A program made the translations under genes and the position numbers. Positions 26,819 through 36,514 of a DNA stretch of 64,000 nucleotides are shown here, piece by piece (positions within the stretch are counted from its first letter, which is position 1; the number at the start of each line of letters is the position of its first letter). The notes under the pieces are model-generated. The model was not told the origin of the DNA. It worked only from the letters and a program-made list of their open reading frames with translations, and ran no database searches. The DNA is taken from positions 124,001-188,000 of the forward strand of contig JAFLUA010000002.1 in assembly GCA_022508985.1 (NCBI GenBank), written 5' to 3'. This DNA is from Muribaculaceae bacterium (lineage in GTDB: Bacteria > Bacteroidota > Bacteroidia > Bacteroidales > Muribaculaceae).

Positions 26819-29305
26819 ATGAATATATCATATAAGTGGCTTAAAGACTATTTAGATTTAAGCCTCAATCCGGATGAATTATCGGCGTTATTGACGTCGA
26901 TAGGCCTTGAGACGGGCTCAGTAGAGCGTGTTGAGAGTATTCGTGGAGGCCTTGCAGGCATCGTAATCGGCAAAGTGCTAACATGTGTTGAACACCCCGA
27001 TAGCGATCATCTTCACATAACGACAGTCGACCTCGAAGGCAAAGGCGAAGCTACGCAGATAGTATGCGGCGCTCCCAATGTTGCCGCAGGGCAGATTGTT
27101 GTGGTTGCTACCGTAGGCACAACACTATATAGCCCCGATGGCGAAGAGTTCAAGATAAAGAAGTCGAAGATACGTGGTGTTGAATCTTTTGGCATGATAT
27201 GCGCCGAAGATGAGATAGGCGTTGGCACATCGCATAACGGCATTATAGTGCTTCCGGCCGAAGCTGAAAGCATGGTAGGGCGACCGGCAGCCGAATATTA
27301 CAATATCGATGACGACTTCGTATTGGAAGTCGATTTGACACCCAACCGCATCGATGCGGCCTCGCATTATGGTGTTGCCCGCGATGTAGCTGCCGCACTG
27401 ACCGGTCGCGGTATAGCCACGGTTACGGCGCACAAGCCCAATATCGACGACTTCAAAATAGATGAGCCGTCGAAGCCGTCGATAAAAGTGCGAGTAGATG
27501 ATAAAGACGGTGTAGTGCGCTATTGCGGCCTCACGCTCGAAGGCGTTAAAGTGGGCCCATCGCCCGAATGGTTAGCTAAACACTTGACAACCATCGGCAT
27601 GCATCCGATAAACAATGTTGTAGACATTACCAACTATATACTACACTCCATCGGCCAGCCGCTCCATGCCTTTGATGCATCGACACTTGCCGACGGGCAG
27701 ATTGTTGTTCGCAGAGCTGCTCACGGCAGCAAATTTATCACTCTTGACGGCGTAGAGCGCACACTCGACGGTGCCGATCTTATGATATGCGACGCAAAAG
27801 AGCCTAAATGTATTGCCGGCGTTTTTGGCGGGCTGAATTCGGGCACGACGGAGACAACGACAAGCGTGTTCCTCGAGTCGGCCTGTTTCAATGCCACATC
27901 GGTGCGCCGCACGGCACGACGCCATGGATTAAGTACCGATTCATCGTTTAGATTTGAACGCGGTGTAGACCCTAACGGATGCCTCTATGCCCTTAAACTT
28001 GCGGCAAAACTCATATGCGAGCTTGCAGGTGCAAAAGTTGTAGGCGAAATTACCGACTACTATCCCGAGGCGGTAGCACCCTATCCCGTAGATATGCGAT
28101 ACGGCGATTTTTCGGCCCTCGTGGGTGCCGAATTCTCGCACGACACTATTGACACCATCTTGAAAGCGCTTGAGATTAAAGTAAATAGCGATGGTGATAA
28201 TCTACATTTAGAGATCCCGACCTATCGTGTCGACGTACGCCGTCCCTGCGACGTAATTGAAGATTTCCTTCGCATATACGATTACAACAAAATATCAATG
28301 AGCGACGAGCTGCACTCCAGCCTATCGTTCAAAACGCCCGTTGATGCAGCCGATGATTTGCGGCGCGTTGTGGCCGAACAGTTAACAGGAGCCGGCTGGA
28401 ACGAGATTCTCAACAACTCGCTAAGTGCCGAAGCATATTATGCCGAGTTGAGCGACTATCCCGTTAGCTACTGCGTACGCCTACTTAACCCGCTCAGCCA
28501 AGACCTCTGCGTTATGCGTCAGACATTGCTTTTCGGCGGTCTCGAATCAATATCTCATAATATCAACCGCCGCAATTCCGATATCGCGTTCTATGAGTTT
28601 GGCAACGTCTATTTCCTTGATCCGAGCAAAACATCGACAGCCGAAGCTACCCTCGCGCCTTACAGTGAAGGTGCGCGTTTAGGTTTATGGCTCGCTGGTG
28701 CAACGCGCCAAGGCAATTGGCTCCGTGCACGAGAAGAAGCAGGCTTCTATGACTTAAAAGCCGCTGTTGCCAATATCATGGCACGCGTTGGCCTCTCATC
28801 GCAGGCCGTGCTAAAAATAGCCGAGCTCGCGCCCGACGGCATTTTCTCTCAGGCCTTGGAAATAAACACCGTAAACGGGGCACGATTAGGCCTGATGGGC
28901 ATTGTATCGCCCGCCGTATGCCACCGTTGCGATATCAAAGTATCGGTATGCTACGCCGAGCTCAACTGGGATATCATCACCCGCCAGGCATCACGACGCA
29001 ATGCGCTCTACACCCCAGTGGCAAAGACACAGGCTGTGAAGCGCGATTTGTCACTTCTGCTCGACACCTCGGTGACGATGGCCGAAGTCGAAGCAACAGT
29101 ACGCGAAGCCGACCGCCGCATCCTTCAGAGGGTGGAACTATTCGACGTGTACGAGGGCAACAAATTGCCTGACGGCAAAAAGTCGTACGCCATCTCTATC
29201 ACGCTTCAAGATGCCGAGAAGACGCTACAGGATAAATACATCGACAAAGTAATGTCGAAAGTTATCGAAAACCTGAAAAGCAAACTCGGTGCAGAGCTGC
29301 GATAA
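26819..29305 (+). CDS. pheT: Phenylalanyl-tRNA synthetase beta subunit
   Basis: Beta subunit of the heterotetrameric PheRS, carrying tRNA binding and editing. Domain order: tRNA-binding EMAP-like domain (about 40-150), B3/B4 editing domain (about 210-400, with GLTLEGVKVG), B5 domain, catalytic-like core, and the C-terminal ferredoxin-fold anticodon-binding domain (KRDLSLLLD to the end). 828 residues is normal. The alpha subunit gene pheS is not in the window, so the two are unlinked here, as commonly in Bacteroidales. Confidence 0.96.
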   Translation: MNISYKWLKDYLDLSLNPDELSALLTSIGLETGSVERVESIRGGLAGIVIGKVLTCVEHPDSDHLHITTVDLEGKGEATQIVCGAPNVAAGQIVVVATVGTTLYSPDGEEFKIKKSKIRGVESFGMICAEDEIGVGTSHNGIIVLPAEAESMVGRPAAEYYNIDDDFVLEVDLTPNRIDAASHYGVARDVAAALTGRGIATVTAHKPNIDDFKIDEPSKPSIKVRVDDKDGVVRYCGLTLEGVKVGPSPEWLAKHLTTIGMHPINNVVDITNYILHSIGQPLHAFDASTLADGQIVVRRAAHGSKFITLDGVERTLDGADLMICDAKEPKCIAGVFGGLNSGTTETTTSVFLESACFNATSVRRTARRHGLSTDSSFRFERGVDPNGCLYALKLAAKLICELAGAKVVGEITDYYPEAVAPYPVDMRYGDFSALVGAEFSHDTIDTILKALEIKVNSDGDNLHLEIPTYRVDVRRPCDVIEDFLRIYDYNKISMSDELHSSLSFKTPVDAADDLRRVVAEQLTGAGWNEILNNSLSAEAYYAELSDYPVSYCVRLLNPLSQDLCVMRQTLLFGGLESISHNINRRNSDIAFYEFGNVYFLDPSKTSTAEATLAPYSEGARLGLWLAGATRQGNWLRAREEAGFYDLKAAVANIMARVGLSSQAVLKIAELAPDGIFSQALEINTVNGARLGLMGIVSPAVCHRCDIKVSVCYAELNWDIITRQASRRNALYTPVAKTQAVKRDLSLLLDTSVTMAEVEATVREADRRILQRVELFDVYEGNKLPDGKKSYAISITLQDAEKTLQDKYIDKVMSKVIENLKSKLGAELR

Positions 29306-29355
29306 CATAAAACAGAAACAATAATTAAATAACAAAACATATAAACGAATAACCC

Positions 29356-30096
29356 ATGGGAAGAGCATTTGAATACCGCAAAGCCCGAAAACTAAAACGC
29401 TGGGGCAATATGTCGCGTACGTTTACGCGCATAGGCAAAGAAATCACCATTGCGGCTAAGGCCGGAGGCCCCGACCCTGACACCAACCCACGTCTTCGCG
29501 CTCTTATGCAAAACGCGAAAGCCGCCAACATGCCCAAAGATACTGTAGAACGCGCCATTAAGAAAGCTACTGAAAAAGATGCCGGCGACTACAAAGAAAT
29601 CACTTACGAAGGATACGGCCCTTTCGGCATTGCTATTTTCGTTGAAGCAGCTACCGACAACAACACACGAACAGTGGCAAACGTACGTTCGTACTTCAAC
29701 AAACATAACGGTAGCCTCGGTACTCAAGGCTCGCTCACCTTCCTTTTCGAGCACAAATGCGTCTTCAAAATCAAGCCCAAAGAAGGCGTGAGCCTCGACG
29801 ACCTCGAGCTCGAACTCATCGACTACGGCGTTGACGAATTAGGCCACGATGAAGACGACGACGGCAACGAGCAGATTGTTCTTTACGGTGCCTTTGAATC
29901 GTACTCACAGATACAGACATATCTCGAAAGCAACGGCTTTGAAATAATCAGTTCTGAATTTGAACGCATACCCAACGACCTCAAAGACGTTACGCCGGAA
30001 CAACGTGAAAGCATCAACAAACTCCTCGAAAAACTCGAAGACGACGAAGATGTGCAGAACGTGTTCCACAACATGCGCGAAGAAGACGAAGAATAA
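29356..30096 (+). CDS. YebC/PmpR family protein
   Basis: 246 residues, the normal family length. N-terminal MGRAFEYRKARKLKRWGNMS and TFTRIGKEITIAAKAGGPDP are the family hallmark. YebC proteins act as DNA-binding regulators in some bacteria and as ribosome-stalling relief factors for proline stretches (YebC2) in others; the class cannot be told here. The C-terminus is strongly acidic (LEDDEDVQNVFHNMREEDEE). It follows pheT after 50 bases and is ended by the terminator at 30121-30169. Confidence 0.93.
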   Translation: MGRAFEYRKARKLKRWGNMSRTFTRIGKEITIAAKAGGPDPDTNPRLRALMQNAKAANMPKDTVERAIKKATEKDAGDYKEITYEGYGPFGIAIFVEAATDNNTRTVANVRSYFNKHNGSLGTQGSLTFLFEHKCVFKIKPKEGVSLDDLELELIDYGVDELGHDEDDDGNEQIVLYGAFESYSQIQTYLESNGFEIISSEFERIPNDLKDVTPEQRESINKLLEKLEDDEDVQNVFHNMREEDEE

Positions 30097-30120
30097 GACC
30101 TGCGTCGAAATAAAAACATA

Positions 30121-30169
30121 CAAGAGAGTGTGTCACAAATATGCCTTGACGCACCCTCTTTGTTTTTTT
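30121..30169 (+). terminator. Intrinsic terminator after the YebC-family gene
   Basis: The arm 30121-30134 pairs with 30148-30162 with one G-T pair and one mismatch, followed directly by TGTTTTTTT. Confidence 0.7.
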
Positions 30170-30215
30170 GGGTACTACAAATGCCCGTTAAACTACCCCT
30201 CACCTTAGATTTTTC

Positions 30216-31649
30216 ATGGAGATAATCAACACAATAAACGACTGGCTATGGACCTATCTGATGATAGGTGTGCTATTAGGCGCCGCTCTTTTCTTTACTA
30301 TCTATACTCGCGGCGTACAATTCAGAATGATTCCACACATGATAAAACTCCTACTGGAATCAAACAAAGGAGGTAGCAAGGTCGAGTCGAAAGACAAGAA
30401 TAAAACTATTAGCTCGTTTCAGGCATTTACGGTGTCGCTGGCGAGCCGTGTCGGCACTGGCAACATTGCTGGTGTTGCTATCGCTATAGCCATGGGCGGC
30501 CCCGGCGCCGTATTCTGGATGTGGGTCGTGGCCCTTATCGGCGCCGCTAACGGCTTTATAGAGTCGACGTTGGCACAAGTATTTAAGGTTAGAGACAAAG
30601 ATTCATTCCGCGGAGGCCCGGCATACTACATTATGAAAGGCCTGCACAAAAAATGGTGGGCATTTACATTTGCAATCCTCATCACATTAACCTTCGGCTT
30701 GGCGAACAATACCGTTCAAGTAAATACCATAGCTGTTGCCATGCATGATGCTTTCGGCTTTGAGCCTCTATGGACCGGCATTTTCACCACAGCCCTCGTG
30801 CTTGTGGTTATCTGGGGCGGGATACACCGCATCTCGACTGTAAGTGAGGTTATTGTGCCCATTATGGCCGTATGCTATATTCTTTTGTCGATATACATAA
30901 TCATAGTAAATATAAGTCAATTCCCGGCCGTGATGAAGCTTATCGTGGAAAATGCATTCGGCTGGGGCCCGGCGATGGGCGGCGGCATGGGCATGGCGGT
31001 TGTCCTCGGAGTAAAACGAGGATTGTTCAGCAACGAGGCTGGCGAAGGCTCGACACCTAATGCGGCGGCTACAGCCAATGTGAGCCACCCTGTTAAGCAA
31101 GGCCTGATACAGACCCTGGGAGTGTATACCGACACGCTGCTCGTATGTACGGCAACAGCCTTCATTATACTATGTAGCGGTGTTTTCACCTCGGGCCTTA
31201 CCGGTGTCGAACTCACCCAATATGCACTCAAAACGCAGGTCGGCGAGTTTGCCACATGGTTTCTCGGCATTGCCGTTTACCTTTTTGCCTTTACAAGTAT
31301 CATCGCCAATTACTATTATAGCGAGACAAACTTAAAATTCATAAAGGACAACCGACGATTACTCTTGGCCTTCCGCGTCACCTTAGGTGCATTGCTAATC
31401 GTAGGGTCTCTATCGGCCCTCGAGGTGGTGTGGGCCATAACCGATATCGCCATGGGCTTGATGACGCTATGTAATATCTGCGCCATCCTCGTCTTGGGGA
31501 AATACGCCATGAGGTGCCTTAAAGACTATGTGTCGCAGATTAAACGCGGCAAAGATCCCTCATTCAGCTGGCGCACACTCCCCGAACTCAAAGATGAGAT
31601 TCAAGATTCGTGGCCCGAATTAGACAGCGACGGCATCACGAAGGAATAA
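30216..31649 (+). CDS. Alanine:sodium symporter (AGCS family)
   Basis: Inner membrane amino-acid importer coupled to sodium. 477 residues with about 10-11 hydrophobic helices; conserved phrases include GVQFRMIPHM, SRVGTGNIAGVAIAI and GLFSNEAGEGSTPNAAA, all typical of AlsT/DagA. It overlaps the convergent helicase gene by 14 bases at the 3' end. Confidence 0.94.
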   Translation: MEIINTINDWLWTYLMIGVLLGAALFFTIYTRGVQFRMIPHMIKLLLESNKGGSKVESKDKNKTISSFQAFTVSLASRVGTGNIAGVAIAIAMGGPGAVFWMWVVALIGAANGFIESTLAQVFKVRDKDSFRGGPAYYIMKGLHKKWWAFTFAILITLTFGLANNTVQVNTIAVAMHDAFGFEPLWTGIFTTALVLVVIWGGIHRISTVSEVIVPIMAVCYILLSIYIIIVNISQFPAVMKLIVENAFGWGPAMGGGMGMAVVLGVKRGLFSNEAGEGSTPNAAATANVSHPVKQGLIQTLGVYTDTLLVCTATAFIILCSGVFTSGLTGVELTQYALKTQVGEFATWFLGIAVYLFAFTSIIANYYYSETNLKFIKDNRRLLLAFRVTLGALLIVGSLSALEVVWAITDIAMGLMTLCNICAILVLGKYAMRCLKDYVSQIKRGKDPSFSWRTLPELKDEIQDSWPELDSDGITKE

Positions 31650-34600
31650 CTTTTTTTATCTTGGATAGTAGCGGATACCACAGGTATCCTGTGATGTTTT
31701 GTCGCCCTAAGCGTTTCATCAAGTCGAGATAGTTTTCAACCTGCTCGAAATGCTCGGGCCTCGGTTCTGACGTAAATTTATAATCGATTACTGTGGTGGA
31801 GCCATCGGGATACACCACCACACGGTCGGGGCGGAATGACATCTCGGCTGTGGCATCATAAATGGCTCGCTCGGCATAGACTTTGCAGGCTTCGTCGAAC
31901 CATGAAGCCGCCAACTCACCGCCTGCGACAATGGCGTTAAGTAGGTCGTTATAATACTCCTCTTGTGTGCTCTTATCGAGACCGAAACGTGCCGCATATT
32001 TAGCGATAGCCGGGGCTAAATCATCAAGCGTTTTCGTAGAAGCCATAATTGCGTGTAAATCGTTGCCACGCTTTGTAGCATCGGCAAGCCGGTCGGCTAA
32101 GATTGCTGATTTTTTATCTACTATGTTTTTATCTTCCTCGCCGCCTATGTCGATATGCTCTGCCATGGCATCATCTATCGACGTTAATTCACGAGTATCT
32201 TTGCGAAAAACGACAGGATACATCCCTGCTGTTACATTTATTTTTAAGTCGTCGTTCGTTTTGTCATCGGCTTTGGGAGTTGTGGCTTGGCCCAAGGTAA
32301 AGGTATGAGTACTTTCATCTAAGTAAGCCGACAAGTCGCAACGTGCCATATCGCCAAGTTCATCGCTATCGGCGGGCAACGAGACAGCCTCCAGCAATTT
32401 ACTGCCTATATTTTTTGTTTCGCTATATACAATGAGTTCTCTTGCCGCTCTTGTGAAAGCAACGTACAAGAGATTTAGGTTGTCGATTTCGTCGTATTTT
32501 TTAGCTTGCTCTATTTCTGCGGCAAATGGCGATACCAAAGGATTCGTCAAAGGCGAGTTCTTGAATACCTTAAGGCGCATCGCCGGCGGCACAATCTTTT
32601 TATCAAATTCTTCGAGGGCATCCATCGACAACCACAGGCTTACATCTTTATGGTTTAGTTCCCAATCGGCAAAAGGTATGTATATACAAGCGGCTGCCAA
32701 TCCTTTCGCTTTGTGCACCGTCATTACGTTGACGGCATCGATATCTCCCGACGATTTAATAGCCCATCGTGATATATTTGCATCGTAAGCCTTTATAAAC
32801 GATGCCAGCGACGGATCTGGCCCCTCCAGGTGCTTTAGTGCAATATCTTGTAATGCGGTGATATACGCATACTCCGATTGGCGTTGTAGTGGCGTTAGTT
32901 TATGCGTTATTATCGACTCGATAAGAGCAACTATATTAGCGGCATTTTCAGCGCGTATTTCTTTTACCTCCTTGTCGAGCGAGCCTAAGGCATTGTCTGA
33001 GGAATTGAGCGCAAGTTTAAGGGCTTCGGGGGCCTCGTAGCCCTCAGAACGATAATAGTCGAAGCGCGTTATCATCATCACGACATCGGACTGAGAAGCA
33101 TATTTAGGAGCCTTATCGTTGAGTTGTGCTTTCCCGGAATACGATGTTTCAACAAGTTTGAGCATGCTCATAATAGTTCTAACAGCGCCTGAGCTACTGA
33201 GCAGCAATGCCTCCGATGACAGAAGAGCTATTTCGGGGTGTGTTTTTGTGAGATATTCAACAATGAAAGCCGCTTCTTTGCGTCTTCGGGTCAGAATCAT
33301 TATATCGCTCCAATTATAACCTTTATCATGCTGCGCAATGATTTCTTGTGCCATCTTTTCGGCAATTTCCTCCTGCACAACGGTTTGTTTTTTGTCAAAA
33401 AACTGTATCTTAATGCAAGCGGACAATGATTTGTAGGCGGGGTTGAGCGATTGCACAACGTTGTCATATCCGGGCACGTCCAAAATACGAGCCATGCGGC
33501 TGAATATTGTATTGTTAACCCTAACTATATCGTGTGCACTCCTGAAGTTGGTGTTATCTTGTGGAAGAGAGCCACGCACGACATGGTTGGTGGGGAAATC
33601 GCGAGTCTGCACAATGCTTCCGAGCAACTCGCTATCGGAGTTTCGGAATCGGTAAATTGCCTGTTTTTCGTCGCCTATAATAAGGCTATCGTTACCATCG
33701 GCCAGGCTATTTGCCACAAGAGGCCTTAGGTTGTGCCACTGTAAGTGCGATGTGTCTTGAAATTCGTCGATAAGCAGGTGCTCAAGTTTCATTCCGAGGC
33801 GCTCATAAATAAAGGGCATTTCGGCATCTGAAATTATCCGGCTTAACAAATCGCCGGTATCAGAAATAAGCACCGTGTTGCTGTCTCGTAGGAATTCCTC
33901 GAGCTTAGCCGTTGCCATACCATAAAAGTCGAGAGGCTCAAGATTATCTTTAATCTCGGTATAGAAGCCAATCCGAGGCACTTCGTTAGAAAAATCGCAG
34001 CAGAAATCATAGAGCAATTCCATATATGGCTCCAGCGATTGGGGATCCACTTTAGCTTTTTTGCATTTCGTTGCGTTTATGAGGTTTGTTTTTGGCTTGT
34101 TGCCTGCCACGATACTATTTATTGTTGGCAGTGGGCTTAGGTCCGTTCTTTGTACCACATTTATTAGGCGGTTGACAACACTTTTATCAAAAAGGACAAG
34201 CGGAATGAAATCGTTGGATGTAGCGTCTAAAAAACAGCGAGCCGAATAATATATCGTTGCCGTAGCCTTTTGAATCTTTTCGGCCAAGGCATTGCGAAAG
34301 GCCTCAATGCGGTTTGGATCTTCGAGATATTTTCGCAGGGGCTCGGAGTATTTGGCATAAGTCTCGTCTGATATAAATTTAGAAAGCCCATCCGATAAGG
34401 TTTTCAAAATATAGCCATCGCGCTGAAAGAAATTATAGCCTTTACCATTCCTCATTTTCGCGAGGGCAAACTTGCTAATCCAGTCAAATAGGCGTCGGGC
34501 ATTTTTGGGATTGGCATAATTAAGGTCGTCGAGCAGTAATGAAACACTTTGTCTGACCGAATCTTTAGTTTCGAGCGACAACTCATAGTCGCCTTGATGA

Positions 34601-35043
34601 TCTACTTCGCGAGAGAATGTGCGCAACACCGTCTGGAAGAAAGCGTCGATGGTGCTCACATTGAAGTTGCCATAATCGTACATCAATTCGGCCAAAGCTT
34701 TTTCGGCGACGAGCTGCAGCTCGTCGTACGTACAGCCGAAGTCGGCAATCATCCACCGAGCGAACAATGTAATCTTACCGTCGGGGCCGGCTGGTGATGT
34801 CAACTTAGAAAGCTCTTTGACAATACGGCTTTTCATTTCCTCTGTTGCCGCATTGGTAAAAGTGATAGCCATGATAGCGCGATGCCGATTGAGGCGCCTC
34901 TTACCAGAAGGAGTATATTTATCGCTATTCAGATGATATTTTTCGGCTCCTCGTTCTTTAACACCGAGGAGCTGCTTTAGGTACTCGTAAGCAAGCGTAA
35001 ACGTCTTGCCAGACCCAGCCGATGCCTTGTAGATAGTGAGCAC
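31636..35043 (-). CDS. UvrD-family helicase with C-terminal PD-(D/E)XK nuclease (AddA/RecB-like)
   Basis: DNA helicase-nuclease of double-strand break repair. Walker A is ASAGSGKT at residues 6-13; Walker B is LLIDEFQDTS; motif V/VI regions include TVHKAKGL and LLYVAFTRAARELIVYS. The C-terminal 150 residues contain the nuclease signature (AEMSFRPDRVVVYPDG, then VIDYKF). 1135 residues. No AddB-like partner lies next to it; in Bacteroidales the partner is often encoded elsewhere. It starts 6 bases after the sugar transferase gene ends and converges with the symporter gene. Confidence 0.92.
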   Translation of the reverse strand: MLTIYKASAGSGKTFTLAYEYLKQLLGVKERGAEKYHLNSDKYTPSGKRRLNRHRAIMAITFTNAATEEMKSRIVKELSKLTSPAGPDGKITLFARWMIADFGCTYDELQLVAEKALAELMYDYGNFNVSTIDAFFQTVLRTFSREVDHQGDYELSLETKDSVRQSVSLLLDDLNYANPKNARRLFDWISKFALAKMRNGKGYNFFQRDGYILKTLSDGLSKFISDETYAKYSEPLRKYLEDPNRIEAFRNALAEKIQKATATIYYSARCFLDATSNDFIPLVLFDKSVVNRLINVVQRTDLSPLPTINSIVAGNKPKTNLINATKCKKAKVDPQSLEPYMELLYDFCCDFSNEVPRIGFYTEIKDNLEPLDFYGMATAKLEEFLRDSNTVLISDTGDLLSRIISDAEMPFIYERLGMKLEHLLIDEFQDTSHLQWHNLRPLVANSLADGNDSLIIGDEKQAIYRFRNSDSELLGSIVQTRDFPTNHVVRGSLPQDNTNFRSAHDIVRVNNTIFSRMARILDVPGYDNVVQSLNPAYKSLSACIKIQFFDKKQTVVQEEIAEKMAQEIIAQHDKGYNWSDIMILTRRRKEAAFIVEYLTKTHPEIALLSSEALLLSSSGAVRTIMSMLKLVETSYSGKAQLNDKAPKYASQSDVVMMITRFDYYRSEGYEAPEALKLALNSSDNALGSLDKEVKEIRAENAANIVALIESIITHKLTPLQRQSEYAYITALQDIALKHLEGPDPSLASFIKAYDANISRWAIKSSGDIDAVNVMTVHKAKGLAAACIYIPFADWELNHKDVSLWLSMDALEEFDKKIVPPAMRLKVFKNSPLTNPLVSPFAAEIEQAKKYDEIDNLNLLYVAFTRAARELIVYSETKNIGSKLLEAVSLPADSDELGDMARCDLSAYLDESTHTFTLGQATTPKADDKTNDDLKINVTAGMYPVVFRKDTRELTSIDDAMAEHIDIGGEEDKNIVDKKSAILADRLADATKRGNDLHAIMASTKTLDDLAPAIAKYAARFGLDKSTQEEYYNDLLNAIVAGGELAASWFDEACKVYAERAIYDATAEMSFRPDRVVVYPDGSTTVIDYKFTSEPRPEHFEQVENYLDLMKRLGRQNITGYLWYPLLSKIKKVIPS

Positions 35044-35049
35044 TTGTTA

Positions 35050-36447
35050 TCAGAAAGCATTTTTCTCGCCCTGTATTGCATTCAATACGGTGCGTACCAT
35101 AATCTTCAAATCGAGGAGTAGCGACCAATGCTCGATATACCAAACATCGTGTTCGACCCGTCGCTCCATTTTCCATAACTCGTCGGTCTGTCCTCGATAG
35201 CCATTAACCTGTGCCCACCCTGTAATACCGGGTTTTACGGAGTGACGCACCATATACATATCGACGAGTCGCGTATAGTCTTTGGTATGAATGAGCATGT
35301 GCGGGCGCGGCCCTACAATAGACATTTCGCCCCTAAACACGTTGATAAATTGGGGCAATTCGTCGATAGATGTGCGTCTCAAGAAATCGCCGACACGTGT
35401 TTTGCGCGGGTCGTTCTGTGTTGCCTGCATCTTGTCGGCATTGTTGTTCATGCGCATTGTTCTGAACTTGTAGCACATGAAAGTCTTGCCTCGATAGCCT
35501 GTGCGCTCTTGCTTGAAATAGACAGGCCCGGGCGACGACAATTTAATAGCAATTGCCACGGGGATATAAATCAGCGGATATAGACAAAGGAAGAGCCCCG
35601 AAACCACAATGTCGAAAATTCTCTTAACGATGCGATTAAATACATTTTTAAGAGGATTGTGGCGTATCGACAGAACCGGGAGCGGGCCGATTGTGTGGAG
35701 CTCAAATTTACGACTTAGAGTGCGCGGAATCTGCGGCACATAATAAAAGTCTACCACATGGTCGTCGGCTATCTTAATCACTCTCGCAAGGGCTTCGCTC
35801 TGACCCGAAAGAGTAAAAAATATCTGTCTTATTTGCTTTTCGACAACAAACGCTTCAAGTTTATCGATGCTGAAAACATCCGTGCCGCAAAAGGTGGTTT
35901 CTTGCGTATCTTCAAAAAACCCGAGGATGCGATATCCAAATCCGGCATCGGTGCGCATACTGGCATACAGTCGCTCGGCAGTGGCATTAGTACCTACGAT
36001 AGCAACTTTAGTAAAGTTAAACCCGCGTCGGCGGTAGGCTTTGAGCATATAGTTGGCCAACACCCGGAATACCGCCAGAGAGCAGAACAACAAAGCGTAA
36101 TAGAAGATGTAAAATCTCCCAGCCAGCCCTACATGTAGAAATGCATTTAACGATAGGAAGACAAGTGCATGAGTGAGCCCTTCGGCAAAACTCGTGCGCA
36201 CAACGGTGTCGAGTGTAATGGCTCGATATGCATGTCGGCGGCCCAAAGTCCATGAAATCATTGGCAGATAGCTCACATTGACAAGGAGCCATAGCACACG
36301 AGAACCCTGCCCCTCCATATTTATATTTGCGATACCAAAGGCTACAAGTGCGATGAAAAATATAATATTTACAATACACAAGTCGCCTACGTTGAGTAGG
36401 AGTCGTATATAATGGCCTCTGTTATATGGACGTTCGGGATGGGGCAT
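35050..36447 (-). CDS. Polyprenyl-phosphate sugar phosphotransferase (WcaJ-like)
   Basis: Starts surface polysaccharide or exopolysaccharide repeat units by moving a sugar-phosphate to undecaprenyl phosphate. Four to five N-terminal membrane helices, a nucleotide-binding-like middle domain (KVAIVGTNATAERLYASM), another helix (FDIVVSGLFLCLYPLIYIP), and the catalytic domain with the motif KLSSPGPVYFKQERTGYRG and the C-terminal MVRHSVKPGITGWAQVNGYRG (split in place by its own sequence order). 465 residues. No other polysaccharide genes are adjacent, so it may act with a locus elsewhere. Confidence 0.92.
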   Translation of the reverse strand: MPHPERPYNRGHYIRLLLNVGDLCIVNIIFFIALVAFGIANINMEGQGSRVLWLLVNVSYLPMISWTLGRRHAYRAITLDTVVRTSFAEGLTHALVFLSLNAFLHVGLAGRFYIFYYALLFCSLAVFRVLANYMLKAYRRRGFNFTKVAIVGTNATAERLYASMRTDAGFGYRILGFFEDTQETTFCGTDVFSIDKLEAFVVEKQIRQIFFTLSGQSEALARVIKIADDHVVDFYYVPQIPRTLSRKFELHTIGPLPVLSIRHNPLKNVFNRIVKRIFDIVVSGLFLCLYPLIYIPVAIAIKLSSPGPVYFKQERTGYRGKTFMCYKFRTMRMNNNADKMQATQNDPRKTRVGDFLRRTSIDELPQFINVFRGEMSIVGPRPHMLIHTKDYTRLVDMYMVRHSVKPGITGWAQVNGYRGQTDELWKMERRVEHDVWYIEHWSLLLDLKIMVRTVLNAIQGEKNAF

Positions 36448-36470
36448 AAATAATGCAAGACGTAAAAGCA

Positions 36471-36500
36471 GTGTGCAGTGGCGTTAATGCCACTGCACAC
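36471..36500 (-). terminator. Terminator of the DUF349 gene
   Basis: GTGTGCAGTGGC at 36471-36482 pairs perfectly with 36489-36500 (12 bp, 6-base loop). On the minus strand it follows the DUF349 stop codon by 14 bases and is trailed by TGCTTTT. Confidence 0.7.
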
Positions 36501-36514
36501 ACCTTATTCAGATG

